Assembly: GCA_964634795.1 (NCBI GenBank)
Contig: CAZWLL010000016.1
Coordinates: 1 to 46,016 of the forward strand
Length of the DNA stretch: 46,016 nt
From: UMGS1696 sp964634795
GTDB taxonomy: Bacteria; Bacillota; Clostridia; Oscillospirales; CAG-272
Direction: 5' to 3'
Made by a program: the position numbers and the translations under genes. Below the pieces are notes generated by a model. That model had not been told where the DNA came from. It saw only the letters and a program-made list of their open reading frames with translations, and did not search any database. The stretch's first letter is position 1. Each line of letters starts with the position of its first letter. Shown here one piece after another: positions 33,406 to 41,594 of this stretch.

Positions 33406-34383
33406 ATGCTTGATATCACACTGGACGGCGGAGGTACCAAGTTAAACGGAATATTGTTCGATGAAGATTTCAATGTCGTTCGAAGAGCACGCTCGGGTGG
33501 GGTAAACGCAACACAAAACGGAAAGGACGCCGCCGAAAAAAGTGTCTCCGATTGTCTTGATGCACTTATTCCGAGCGATGTCAGCGAAGTCGGTACTGTT
33601 TATGCCACATTTGTGGGCGATTGCCGAGTTCTCACCGAGGTGTTAGGCAAACGTATAAAATTTAGCAAGCTCTGCTTATGGGGTGAAGATTATTCGGGAC
33701 TTCTTGCAGGTGCGGGTTACCACACAGGATTGTTGGCACTGGCGGGAACAGGTTCGGATGTTTTCAACGTACATAAAGACAAAACAAGCATTGTCGGCGG
33801 ATTCGGCCCGATTGTCGGCGACCAAGGCGGCGGTGAATGGATCGGAATTCAGGCAATACGTGCTCTCGGAAGAGATATAGCGGGATGGGGAGAAAAAACA
33901 AGCCTGACAAATGCGATAATGGAAAAATATGAAACCGACGGACAAATTTTCAGATTAATAGACAAATTGCACAGCAGCAGTACTCCGTATGCGATGGCAG
34001 CCTCACTTGTTCCGCTTGTCGGTAAATCGGCATTTGCCGAAGATAAGGTTGCGCTTGAAATTCTCAGCAACGCGGGCATAGCAATGGCAAAGCAGATGCT
34101 TGCTTTACTGAGAATAGACCCGATAATCGAGCACAAAACCGTTGTTTTATGCGGAGGCTCATGGAAAAGCCATCCGATTATGAAAAAATCATTCGAAGAC
34201 GCACTTCACGCTGTTTACCCCGAGCTTGTCGTACAAAGGCCGTGGTTTGAGCATGTCGTTGCGGGAATGATGGAAAAGGCGCTGTTGTTGGGATACAGTC
34301 GTGATGAGGCACACGCCATGCTTAAAGAAAAATGTACCGAAGAATCACTTGAGGAGATGAACAAACGATATGAGTGCTATTGA
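33406..34383 (+). CDS. BadF/BadG/BcrA-type sugar kinase (N-acetylglucosamine kinase-like)
   Basis: A 325-residue ASKHA-fold ATPase. The phosphate-1 motif LDGGGTKLNGILFD starts at about residue 4, GTVYATFVGD is the connecting region, and LLALAGTGSDVF the phosphate-2 motif. GGFGPIVGDQGGGEWIGIQAIRAL is typical of GlcNAc/GlcN kinases of this family, and VVLCGGSW is the adenosine motif. It probably phosphorylates an amino sugar or sugar delivered by the lipoprotein-dependent importer. ATG 33406 (AAGGAAGGTG upstream) is preferred over 33364. Its last 14 bases overlap the next gene. Confidence 0.85.
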   Translation: MLDITLDGGGTKLNGILFDEDFNVVRRARSGGVNATQNGKDAAEKSVSDCLDALIPSDVSEVGTVYATFVGDCRVLTEVLGKRIKFSKLCLWGEDYSGLLAGAGYHTGLLALAGTGSDVFNVHKDKTSIVGGFGPIVGDQGGGEWIGIQAIRALGRDIAGWGEKTSLTNAIMEKYETDGQIFRLIDKLHSSSTPYAMAASLVPLVGKSAFAEDKVALEILSNAGIAMAKQMLALLRIDPIIEHKTVVLCGGSWKSHPIMKKSFEDALHAVYPELVVQRPWFEHVVAGMMEKALLLGYSRDEAHAMLKEKCTEESLEEMNKRYECY

Positions 34384-35116
34384 TGCGTATTTTGATAACT
34401 TTACGAGTATTATCGACACCGTTCGAAAAACTCAGAATGAAAATATGGAGCTTGCGGCAAAAATGCTTGCAGATGCCACCGCGAGTGAGCACAACATTTT
34501 TACTTTCGGCTGCAGTCATGCCGGTCTGTTAGCTCTGGAGCTTTACTATCGTACGGGAGGAATGATGACGATAAACCCGATACGTGCCCCAGGACTTTGC
34601 CTGGATATTGATCCCGCCACGATGACAAGCCAAATGGAACGTTTGCCGGAGTACGGTAAAATTATAGCCGACAATCACCCGATAGGCAAAGGCGATGCCG
34701 TTATAATTCACTCGGTCTCCGGAAGAAACACCGTTACCGTTGATTTCGCACTGCGCTGCCGTGAAAAAGGTGCGTCGGTTATCGCACTCACATCGGTTGC
34801 CGCAGGCAAGGCCATTCCATCTCGCCATCCGTCAGGCAAACTGCTTATGGATGTTGCAGATCTTGTGCTTGACAACTGCGGATGCGTAGGCGACGCGTCA
34901 GTCAACATAGAAGGAGTTAAGGAAAAGGTCGCTCCTACGTCCACGGCTGTCGGCGCCGCAATGCTTAACGCGATTGTTGCGAGAACAGTTGAAATTTTAT
35001 GCGAGCAGGGTATAACTCCGCCTGTGTTCCTGTCCGCCAATGTTCCGGGCGGAGATGAACACAACCGCGAAATGCTTGACAAATACAAAGACCATATTTT
35101 CTACATGGGTTATTGA
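34370..35116 (+). CDS. SIS-domain sugar isomerase-like protein (UPF0309-type), copy 1
   Basis: A 248-residue SIS-domain protein. FTFGCSHAGLLALELYYRTGGM is the phosphosugar-binding loop. IIHSVSGRNTVTVDFALRCREKGASVIALTS is the second half, with the Ser-rich SVSGRN that holds the phosphate. CGCVGDASV and the closing PVFLSANVPGGDEHN match UPF0309-type proteins. It is likely an isomerase or deaminase-like enzyme for a phosphorylated sugar. The start at 34370 has GAGGAG upstream and overlaps the kinase gene by 14 bases, so the two are coupled. Confidence 0.82.
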   Translation: MSAIDAYFDNFTSIIDTVRKTQNENMELAAKMLADATASEHNIFTFGCSHAGLLALELYYRTGGMMTINPIRAPGLCLDIDPATMTSQMERLPEYGKIIADNHPIGKGDAVIIHSVSGRNTVTVDFALRCREKGASVIALTSVAAGKAIPSRHPSGKLLMDVADLVLDNCGCVGDASVNIEGVKEKVAPTSTAVGAAMLNAIVARTVEILCEQGITPPVFLSANVPGGDEHNREMLDKYKDHIFYMGY

Positions 35117-35183
35117 TTAACCCGCTGTAATCATTTATAATAAGTTAGAACCATTTTATGACAGAAAGTCATTAGGAGGAATT

Positions 35184-35915
35184 ATGCTTCTTGATCAGTA
35201 TTACGAAACTTTAGACAAGCTCATCGAAAAAGTTAAGACCACACAGCGCGAAAACATCATCAAAGCAGGCGAAATGATTGCGGAATCCATAGAAAACGGC
35301 GGAAATATATACCTCTCCGGTATATGCCATTCTATCGAAAACGATGTCATTTACCGCGGCGGCGGCCCGATATTCTATAATCATTTTTCATGGGGTATGA
35401 ATGTCGAACGCACCGGACGTGACCGTGACCGTTCGGATTTGGACACAAGTGTTTGGGGAATGGCTGCGTATGCACTAAAAATGTCGAAGCTGCGTCCGGG
35501 CGACGTTCTGATGGTATCATCGGTATCAGGACGCACAGTATCGGCAGTAGACCTTGCATTCGAAGCGAAAAAAATGGGAATCAAGGTTATAGCCTTCACA
35601 TCCATGGAATACACTAAGAGTGTCGATCCCGTGCATCCGTCGGGAAAACGTCTTTACGAGATGGTAGATCTTGCAATGGATAACTGTGCACCCGCCGCTG
35701 AGGCTATGATGGAGGTTCCCGGAATCGAAGCTCACTATGCTGCCGCAAGCGGAATAGCATGTGATATACTTCTCTGGAGCATGACCACCGTAGCTGTAGA
35801 AACCTTGCTGGCTCATGGAAAGACACCGGGTATTTTAAAGAGCGCAAACTATCCCGGAGGTCCCGAATACAACAACAATATAATCCAGAAACATTACAAC
35901 GAGTTCGGCTGGTAA
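35184..35915 (+). CDS. SIS-domain sugar isomerase-like protein (UPF0309-type), copy 2
   Basis: A 243-residue paralogue of the preceding gene. It has the same layout: YLSGICHSIENDVIYRGGG as the phosphosugar loop, MVSSVSGRTVSAVDLAFEAKKMGIKVIAFTS as the second phosphate-binding half, and the closing GILKSANYPGGPEYNNN. The substrate pocket residues differ clearly from copy 1 (CHSIEND against CSHAGLLA), so the two may have split functions or form a heteromer. AGGAGG precedes the ATG at 35184. It is the last gene of the operon and is followed by a very strong terminator. Confidence 0.82.
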   Translation: MLLDQYYETLDKLIEKVKTTQRENIIKAGEMIAESIENGGNIYLSGICHSIENDVIYRGGGPIFYNHFSWGMNVERTGRDRDRSDLDTSVWGMAAYALKMSKLRPGDVLMVSSVSGRTVSAVDLAFEAKKMGIKVIAFTSMEYTKSVDPVHPSGKRLYEMVDLAMDNCAPAAEAMMEVPGIEAHYAAASGIACDILLWSMTTVAVETLLAHGKTPGILKSANYPGGPEYNNNIIQKHYNEFGW

Positions 35916-35949
35916 TAAACTATTCCCTATTTAGCTTTTTAATCTATGA

Positions 35950-35993
35950 AAAACAGCCGCTTGCGGATTTTTAATCGCAAGCGGCTGTTTTAT
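35950..35993. terminator. Bidirectional terminator between SIS operon and rubrerythrin
   Basis: A 16-bp perfect stem (35950-35965 with 35976-35991), with A and T tracts at the ends of the stem. Confidence 0.92.
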
Positions 35994-36012
35994 GCTTTAG
36001 TATAATTTAAAA

Positions 36013-36558
36013 TTAATAATTCTCTGCGTGAACTTCGAAATAGCTTTGCGGATGATTGCATGCGGGACATACTGCGGGTGCTTTCTTACCTACTACTATG
36101 TGTCCGCAGTTGCGGCATTCCCATACCTTAATCTCGCTCTTTTCGAAAACCTCTGCTGTCTCAACATTGTTGAGAAGAGCGCGGTAACGTTCTTCATGAC
36201 GCTTCTCGATTGCGGCTATCAAACGGAAACGAACAGCAAGATCCTTGAAGCCTTCTTCTTCGGCTGTTTTTGCGAAATCCTCATACATATCGGTCCATTC
36301 GTAGTTTTCACCTTCTGCAGCGGCAAGAAGATTCTCCGCAGTGTCGCCTATTCCGTTTAATTCTTTGAACCACAGCTTAGCATGCTCTTTTTCGTTGTCT
36401 GCTGTCTTTAAAAACAAATCCGCAATCTGCTCATAACCTTGTTTTTTTGCGACGGAAGCAAAATATGTGTACTTATTTCTCGCCTGTGATTCACCTGCGA
36501 AAGCTTCCATTAAGTTTTTCTCTGTTTTTGTACCTTCGTACTTATTCTTTTTTTCCAT
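36013..36558 (-). CDS. rbr: Rubrerythrin
   Basis: A 181-residue peroxide-scavenging non-haem iron protein. The N-terminal four-helix diiron domain carries Glu and Glu-x-x-His ligands (NLMEAFAGESQARNKY, EKEHAKLWF, EEGFKDLAVRFRLIAAIEKRHEERY). The C-terminal rubredoxin domain has CRNCGH and CPACNHP (four Cys holding one Fe). It reduces hydrogen peroxide in anaerobes. ATG 36558 with AAAGGA is preferred over the longer MKGFLS start. It is divergent from the Fur/PerR-like gene, which fits PerR control. Confidence 0.95.
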   Translation of the reverse strand: MEKKNKYEGTKTEKNLMEAFAGESQARNKYTYFASVAKKQGYEQIADLFLKTADNEKEHAKLWFKELNGIGDTAENLLAAAEGENYEWTDMYEDFAKTAEEEGFKDLAVRFRLIAAIEKRHEERYRALLNNVETAEVFEKSEIKVWECRNCGHIVVGKKAPAVCPACNHPQSYFEVHAENY

Positions 36559-36630
36559 TGATAAAAATCCTTTCATTTAATTTAAGATAACGCTAAGTCT
36601 TTATTGATACTTAGTCTTAATAGCATATAC

Positions 36631-36659
36631 AGTATAACATACATGTTATGCATTGTCAA
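36631..36659 (-). promoter_or_regulatory. Promoter of rubrerythrin with palindromic operator
   Basis: On the reverse strand, TTGACA (36654-36659), 17 bases, TATACT (36631-36636). The spacer contains the palindrome ATAACAT-AC-ATGTTAT (36634-36649), so a bound regulator would directly block polymerase. Confidence 0.8.
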
Positions 36660-36694
36660 GATATTTTTTTAAATTATTTGAATTATACGGATTA

Positions 36695-36723
36695 TTGACA
36701 CGGCTAAACCATGATGGTATAAT
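36695..36723 (+). promoter_or_regulatory. Promoter of the Fur-family regulator
   Basis: TTGACA (36695-36700), 17 bases, TATAAT (36718-36723), both perfect. Confidence 0.85.
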
Positions 36724-36768
36724 AATAACAAATCCTATTATTAAATGTATGTAAGGAGAGCAAAGCTT

Positions 36769-37185
36769 TTGATACAACGCAGAGATACCAAGCAAAGACA
36801 ACTTGTCCTTGACGCTGTACGCGAACGACATGATCATCCTACCGCAGATGATATTTACCTGACTGTACGCGAAAAAGACAGCAGAATCAGTCGCGGTACT
36901 GTCTACAGGAATCTCAGTCTTCTTTCAGACGAAGATGAAATCGCACATATTAAAGTTCCGGGTGCCGATCGCTATGATTTACGGACAGATCATCATTACC
37001 ATATGATATGTATAAAATGCAGCAAGGTAATCGATGTACCGATTCCGTATAATTCCGAAATCGATGACGTAGTCGGTTCGGAAACCGGATATTCTGTAAA
37101 ACATCACAGTCTGATTTTCGAGGGAATATGCCCCGAATGTCAAGATGAAAACGATAACGGCAATGAAAATGAAAATGACAATTGA
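36769..37185 (+). CDS. Fur-family regulator (PerR-like)
   Basis: A metal-dependent repressor of about 138 residues. The winged helix includes RGTVYRNLSLLSD, the family recognition helix. HHYHMICIKCSKV carries regulatory-metal histidines and the first CxxC, and the second CPEC is at the C-terminal end (structural zinc site). An Asn/Glu-rich tail (ENDNGNENENDN) follows. I choose the TTG at 36769 because AAGGAG (36753-36758) lies ten bases before it. ATG 36745 in frame lacks a Shine-Dalgarno. Divergence from rubrerythrin suggests PerR rather than Fur, but subtype is not certain. Confidence 0.85.
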   Translation: MIQRRDTKQRQLVLDAVRERHDHPTADDIYLTVREKDSRISRGTVYRNLSLLSDEDEIAHIKVPGADRYDLRTDHHYHMICIKCSKVIDVPIPYNSEIDDVVGSETGYSVKHHSLIFEGICPECQDENDNGNENENDN

Positions 37186-37198
37186 TAATTATCTCACG

Positions 37199-37221
37199 GT
37201 ACGCGTATGCGTACTTTTTTT
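37199..37221 (+). terminator. Terminator of the Fur-family gene
   Basis: GTACGC-GTAT-GCGTAC stem-loop (37199-37214) followed by T7. Confidence 0.9.
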
Positions 37222-37295
37222 ATGCTCAAATATACTCTCACCATGCGGCTTTTACCTTGATTTTTCATATTACGGGTAGAACACTATACATAAAA

Positions 37296-37374
37296 AATCT
37301 ATAATTATAGATAAGATGCAGCTACATTTTATGACTGTTGCAACAAAATTACGATTGTAGCTATCTTATTTTTT
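37296..37374 (+). ncRNA. Candidate small RNA between Fur regulator and lipoprotein gene
   Basis: A weak promoter (TTTTCA, 17 bases, TATACA ending near 37291) would start transcription near 37296. The RNA would end at a 14-bp stem with a 2-base bulge (37311-37326 with 37356-37369), long loop and T6. The loop contains the small palindrome TGTTGCAACA. No coding frame fits. The terminator is clear; the promoter is not. Confidence 0.35.
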
Positions 37375-37447
37375 GTATCTTTTGTTATTGCGATAGTGCT
37401 GATTTTATTGTTTTTTCAGCCGTTTTTTGTCTTCTTTTATTTTATAG

Positions 37448-37476
37448 TTGACTTTTTTATTTACATTTCATATAAT
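37448..37476 (+). promoter_or_regulatory. Promoter of the second lipoprotein gene
   Basis: TTGACT (37448-37453), 17 bases, TATAAT (37471-37476). Confidence 0.8.
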
Positions 37477-37556
37477 GTTTTTAACAGATTACTTTGAGTT
37501 GCATCATTTAACCCTGTCGTTTTAACAAATTTTAAATAAATTTATCGGAGGTTAAT

Positions 37557-39035
37557 ATGAAAAAGAGCAAAATTTATCTGCGTATTCTTGCGTTCACTCT
37601 CTCAGCATTGTTATTGTCATCATGTTCGAACAATACCGAGAATCCCAATGCAGATACATCCGACCCCGCATCCTCTCAGACCGACATCGGAGGGGATTCC
37701 GCGAGTGAAAGTGTAAGCGAAACCGAAACGGAAACAACCGCGTATATAAGCGATGATCTTCCCGATGAAGATTTCGGCGGATATGCGTTCCGTATTCTAT
37801 CATGCTACTTCCACGACCAGGAGCTTGCGACGTTCATTACGTATGATGAACTCACGGGTGTTCCGGTAAACGATGAGCTTTTCTACTCGAAGACAAAGAA
37901 TGAGGAACGCTTCAATGTAAATATCTCATGGATAGAGACAGGAAACGAAGATGCCGGCAAAACTACGGCGATGAGCGCAGTTAACGCCGGTGATGACCTT
38001 TTCGATATGCTGATAGGCAAGGACAAAAACACCGTTGCTCTCGGCAAAGCAGGTGTACTGCTTAATTTGCACGATGTTGAAGAATTCAATTTCGATAAAC
38101 CGTGGTGGCCGAGTCATGCGGTAGAGGCATGGACTGTAGCGAATAAGCTGTTTGCCGCATCAAACTATATGTCGTATTGCGGTATACACTGGACTCGTAT
38201 AATAACATTCAACAAAGACTGGGCTGAGCAATTACAGCTTGAGATGCCATATAATGCGGTACGTGAAGGCAAATGGACTCTCGATATGCTTAATCAGCTC
38301 ACAGAAAATGTTACAAACGACGTTGACGGAAACGGTGTTATCGACAGCAGCGACAATATCGCGTTTGTATCGAACGGTACATGGTATTGCTTGCAGGAAG
38401 CCGTAGGCATTCCGATATACCGCAGAGACGAAAACGGTAATTTATATGCCGATATGGACGTTGAACGCGCAGACGGCTACCTTGAAAAGATGCGCGCTCT
38501 TACCACAGGCGACAAATATTCATCGAATGTAAACTGCGAAACAATGTTTGCAAGCGGCAAAGCGTTGTTTGCATACACTGAGGTTGCGGATGCATACGAG
38601 CAATACAGAGAAAGCGATGTACGTTACGGTATTTTGCCGACACCGAAATATGACGAAACTCAGGAAAGCTATGTCAGCTCCTGTACAGACGTACCGTGGG
38701 GTATTCCCAAAACCGTCAAAGGCGAGCAGCAGCATATTGTAGGTACTATTTGCGAAGCATTAAGCTGTTACAACTACAATAATATGCTTCCCGTATACCT
38801 TGAAAGTGCACTCAAATCACGCGCGGCTGATTCCGCGGATGACTCCGAAATGCTGCAGCTTATCGCAGACTCCAGAACAATCGCATTTGCTCACTGCTTC
38901 GAGATGATGATGAGCAATATTTTCGGCGACATCGGAACCTCAGGCCAGGGTTCGTCATCGTATTTTGCCTCACGTGAGAAAGCCGTAAGCAAATTAATAG
39001 ATAACTTGGTTAACTCGTATAATTCTATAGAATAA
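37557..39035 (+). CDS. Extracellular solute-binding lipoprotein
   Basis: A 492-residue lipoprotein with signal peptide and lipobox LSSC (Cys at about residue 23), then a Ser/Thr/Glu linker with ETETETT. The mature domain resembles that encoded at 31756: ELTGVPVNDELF near the start, FDKPWWPSHAVEAW (aromatic, sugar-stacking), and a Ca-binding-like DVDGNGVIDSSDN loop. This is a type 1-like sugar-binding protein. CGGAGG precedes the ATG. Next downstream is a GH123-like gene with its own promoter, suggesting import and intracellular breakdown of a GalNAc-containing glycan. Confidence 0.88.
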   Translation: MKKSKIYLRILAFTLSALLLSSCSNNTENPNADTSDPASSQTDIGGDSASESVSETETETTAYISDDLPDEDFGGYAFRILSCYFHDQELATFITYDELTGVPVNDELFYSKTKNEERFNVNISWIETGNEDAGKTTAMSAVNAGDDLFDMLIGKDKNTVALGKAGVLLNLHDVEEFNFDKPWWPSHAVEAWTVANKLFAASNYMSYCGIHWTRIITFNKDWAEQLQLEMPYNAVREGKWTLDMLNQLTENVTNDVDGNGVIDSSDNIAFVSNGTWYCLQEAVGIPIYRRDENGNLYADMDVERADGYLEKMRALTTGDKYSSNVNCETMFASGKALFAYTEVADAYEQYRESDVRYGILPTPKYDETQESYVSSCTDVPWGIPKTVKGEQQHIVGTICEALSCYNYNNMLPVYLESALKSRAADSADDSEMLQLIADSRTIAFAHCFEMMMSNIFGDIGTSGQGSSSYFASREKAVSKLIDNLVNSYNSIE

Positions 39036-39048
39036 TTTTGTAAATCAC

Positions 39049-39077
39049 TTGAACACGGCGATATTTTATACTATAAT
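39049..39077 (+). promoter_or_regulatory. Promoter of the GH123-like gene
   Basis: TTGAAC (39049-39054), 17 bases, TATAAT (39072-39077), about 50 bases before the ATG at 39126. Confidence 0.7.
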
Positions 39078-39125
39078 ATATGAAATTTAAATTCTCAGAA
39101 TAATTTCAATTACAGGAGGTATAGT

Positions 39126-40664
39126 ATGCGCTACACAGTAGTCGACTCTACACAATTTACGTACCCTGACCAATGGAATTATGAGTCAGCATCGAACAGA
39201 GTTTCATTGGACACACCGCGCCGCACGTATGCCACATGTCAGATTCTGTTATCGGATATTCCCGAAGACGGAAAAATATCCGTTAACATTGACGGTATTC
39301 CCTTCACCTGCGAGATATACGGTCTTTGTCCCGTAATGGTTGAACAAAATGAAGGCATTTCTCCTGAGGCACGCCGTGAACATTATCCCGAACGTATAGC
39401 ACCGTTCCTGGTATATGACTGTCTTCGTCCTTTTGACGGAACAGTTCCGGTAACCAACGGTTTCGGCGGTATTTACATTGCTTTTGTAATACCCGAGGAT
39501 GCAACGCCCGGTACATATAACGGTTTTGTCACAGTTGATGACGTGAAAATCCCCGCGTCAGTTAATGTATATGCCGCAGTTGTTCCCGACGAAACTTTGA
39601 CGATTATCCAGGGTTATGCATCCGGTCAGCTTGAAAAGTACTTCCATGTAAAGCCGGGCACTCCCGAATGGGACAAAACCGACCGTCAATGCATAGCTCT
39701 GCTCAGAAGAATGCATCAAAACATGATGTACATGCGCGGTCCTAATGTTACCGATCTCGGTGACAATAAGTACTCATTCGACTTTACTCCTATGGAAGAG
39801 TCCATGCGCAGATACTTCTCAATGGGAATCAAACGCTTCAACGGACCGAGTATCGGCGGCAGAAAAAGCTGGCATGAATCTACGATTCTCATAAACGGCA
39901 GCATTCCCGCTATGTCATATGAAGGTTACTGCTATTTGTCACAGTATCTCCCCGCACTGCACGCTATGCTCGTAAAAAACAATTGGCTTGACAAGTTTAT
40001 TATGGGTGTTGCTGATGAGCCGAACACAGAAAACGCTACAGAGTTCCGCGCTTTGTGCGGACTGATACGCAAATTCGTTCCCGACATTCGACTGGTAGAT
40101 GCAATGTCATACGGAAATCTCCACGGTGCTCTCGATATTTGGGTACCTCTCAATGCGGAATATGACCGCCACCAGAAGGAAATCGAGACACTGAGAGCAA
40201 ACGGTGATGAAATCTGGCATTATGTATGCTGCGGTCCTCGTGAACCCGGATACATCAACAGATTCATGGACTATCCTCTTCTGTCTACACGTTATCTCTT
40301 CTGGGGCAACTACAAGCACAATCTCACAGGATATTTGCATTGGGCGGCAATGTGCTATCAGCCCGGTCAGGATCCGTTCAAGGAAAATTGTCCCGAGCAC
40401 CATAATGCCGATGCCGTTTGTCACCTTCCCGCAGGTGATACTCATATCATCTACCCAAGCGACTCCGGTCCGTGGATGTCCATCCGCCTTGAAAACCATC
40501 GTGAGAGTGCCGAAGAATACGAAATGCTGAAAAAGCTCGCGGAAACAGACCGTGAGAAGGCTGATACAATCTGCAATAAAGTCTTCCGTTCCTTCCGTGA
40601 TGTCGAATATAATCCGCTTGTGTTCCGTGCCGCACGCAAAGAGCTTCTCGAGGCGCTGTCTTAA
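39126..40664 (+). CDS. GH123/DUF4091-like glycosidase
   Basis: A 512-residue protein. An N-terminal beta-sandwich (about residues 1-150) leads into a TIM barrel. GVADEPN carries the adjacent Asp297-Glu298 pair expected of GH123 beta-N-acetylgalactosaminidases, in which the N-acetyl group assists catalysis and the Glu is the acid. The end carries REPGYINRFMDYPLLSTRYLFWGNYKHNLTGYLHWAAMCYQPGQDPF, typical of the DUF4091 end of these proteins. No signal peptide, so it is cytoplasmic. AGGAGG lies before the ATG. The likely substrate is a beta-GalNAc-terminated oligosaccharide. Confidence 0.78.
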   Translation: MRYTVVDSTQFTYPDQWNYESASNRVSLDTPRRTYATCQILLSDIPEDGKISVNIDGIPFTCEIYGLCPVMVEQNEGISPEARREHYPERIAPFLVYDCLRPFDGTVPVTNGFGGIYIAFVIPEDATPGTYNGFVTVDDVKIPASVNVYAAVVPDETLTIIQGYASGQLEKYFHVKPGTPEWDKTDRQCIALLRRMHQNMMYMRGPNVTDLGDNKYSFDFTPMEESMRRYFSMGIKRFNGPSIGGRKSWHESTILINGSIPAMSYEGYCYLSQYLPALHAMLVKNNWLDKFIMGVADEPNTENATEFRALCGLIRKFVPDIRLVDAMSYGNLHGALDIWVPLNAEYDRHQKEIETLRANGDEIWHYVCCGPREPGYINRFMDYPLLSTRYLFWGNYKHNLTGYLHWAAMCYQPGQDPFKENCPEHHNADAVCHLPAGDTHIIYPSDSGPWMSIRLENHRESAEEYEMLKKLAETDREKADTICNKVFRSFRDVEYNPLVFRAARKELLEALS

Positions 40665-40715
40665 GCATAGTTCGTTTTTAATATCCTACGCATAGAATAA
40701 AATATTAACTCTTAT

Positions 40716-40766
40716 AAAACACAGGAAACATATTAACCTATATTGATATTTTCCTGTGTTTTATTT
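40716..40766 (+). terminator. Terminator after the GH123-like gene
   Basis: A 13-bp stem AAAACACAGGAAA (40716-40728) with its complement at 40750-40762, an inner ATAT pairing, then a short T-rich tail. Confidence 0.8.
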
Positions 40767-40768
40767 TC

Positions 40769-40797
40769 TTGCAAATGAAAACATAATGTGGTATACT
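40769..40797 (+). promoter_or_regulatory. Promoter of azlCD and the GH101-like gene
   Basis: TTGCAA (40769-40774), 17 bases, TATACT (40792-40797). Confidence 0.7.
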
Positions 40798-40856
40798 ACA
40801 AGTGGTTATTAATATTACCGTAATTTGTATTTATATTCATTAAGGAAGGCACTACC

Positions 40857-41594
40857 TTGTTTATCTCACAAAAATCAAAGGCGGATTTTCTTTGCGGTCT
40901 CAGGCAGGGAATTCCGATAGCACTCGGATATCTTTCGGTATCATTCGGTTTCGGTATCGCAGCGGCTAACGCAGGTCTTTCGCCGTGGATTGCTCTGCTG
41001 ATTTCCATGACAAATCTAACTTCTGCGGGTCAGGTGGCAGGACTGTCTATTATCGCGTCGTGCGGAAGCTACTTCGAAATGGCACTGGCGGAATTCATTA
41101 TTAATCTGCGCTATGCCCTGATGAGCTTAGCTCTCTCGCAAAAGGTCGACAAAACCCTTACCACTCCGCACAGAATTACAACCGCTTTCGGTATTACCGA
41201 TGAAATATTCGCTGTCGCATCGGGCAGATACGATGAGGTCAGTCGTCACTTTCTTTACGGCTTGATTCTGCTTCCATTTCTCGGTTGGTCTGCAGGTACG
41301 CTTATAGGCGGTATAGCGGGAAATATACTACCCGCACGTTTATGCAGTGCCCTCGGCATTTTGGTTTACGGTATGTTTTTCGCGATTATTATTCCGCCGT
41401 CACGCGATTCACACGGAATTCTTACCGTAGTTCTCTTAGCGGCTGCTTTATCATGCGCAATCAAATACATACCCGCTTTTTCCGGAATAACAACAGGTTT
41501 TTCCATTATCATCTGCGGAGTAATAAGCGCGACTTTAGGTGCCGTTTTCTTTCCGCAGTCAACCGATAAAACCGACGGGGGTGACGAAGAATGA
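40857..41594 (+). CDS. azlC: AzlC family branched-chain amino acid exporter subunit
   Basis: A 245-residue membrane protein of the AzlC family (large subunit of the AzlCD exporter). GLRQGIPIALGYLSVSFGFGIAAANAGLSPW near the start and ALAEFIINLRYALMSLALSQK in the middle are family signatures. About six helices are present. The start is TTG at 40857, supported by AAGGAAGG at 40842-40849 seven bases upstream; no ATG fits. Its stop overlaps the azlD start by four bases. It should export branched-chain amino acids together with AzlD. Confidence 0.92.
   Translation: MFISQKSKADFLCGLRQGIPIALGYLSVSFGFGIAAANAGLSPWIALLISMTNLTSAGQVAGLSIIASCGSYFEMALAEFIINLRYALMSLALSQKVDKTLTTPHRITTAFGITDEIFAVASGRYDEVSRHFLYGLILLPFLGWSAGTLIGGIAGNILPARLCSALGILVYGMFFAIIIPPSRDSHGILTVVLLAAALSCAIKYIPAFSGITTGFSIIICGVISATLGAVFFPQSTDKTDGGDEE

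Larger units (their letters stand above)
37186..37556. other. Intergenic region upstream of the second lipoprotein operon
   Basis: Contains the regulator's terminator, then a second independent terminator-like hairpin at 37311-37374, then the lipoprotein promoter at 37448-37476. The two terminators in series imply a short transcript in between (see the ncRNA candidate). No coding frame is supported. Confidence 0.6.
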
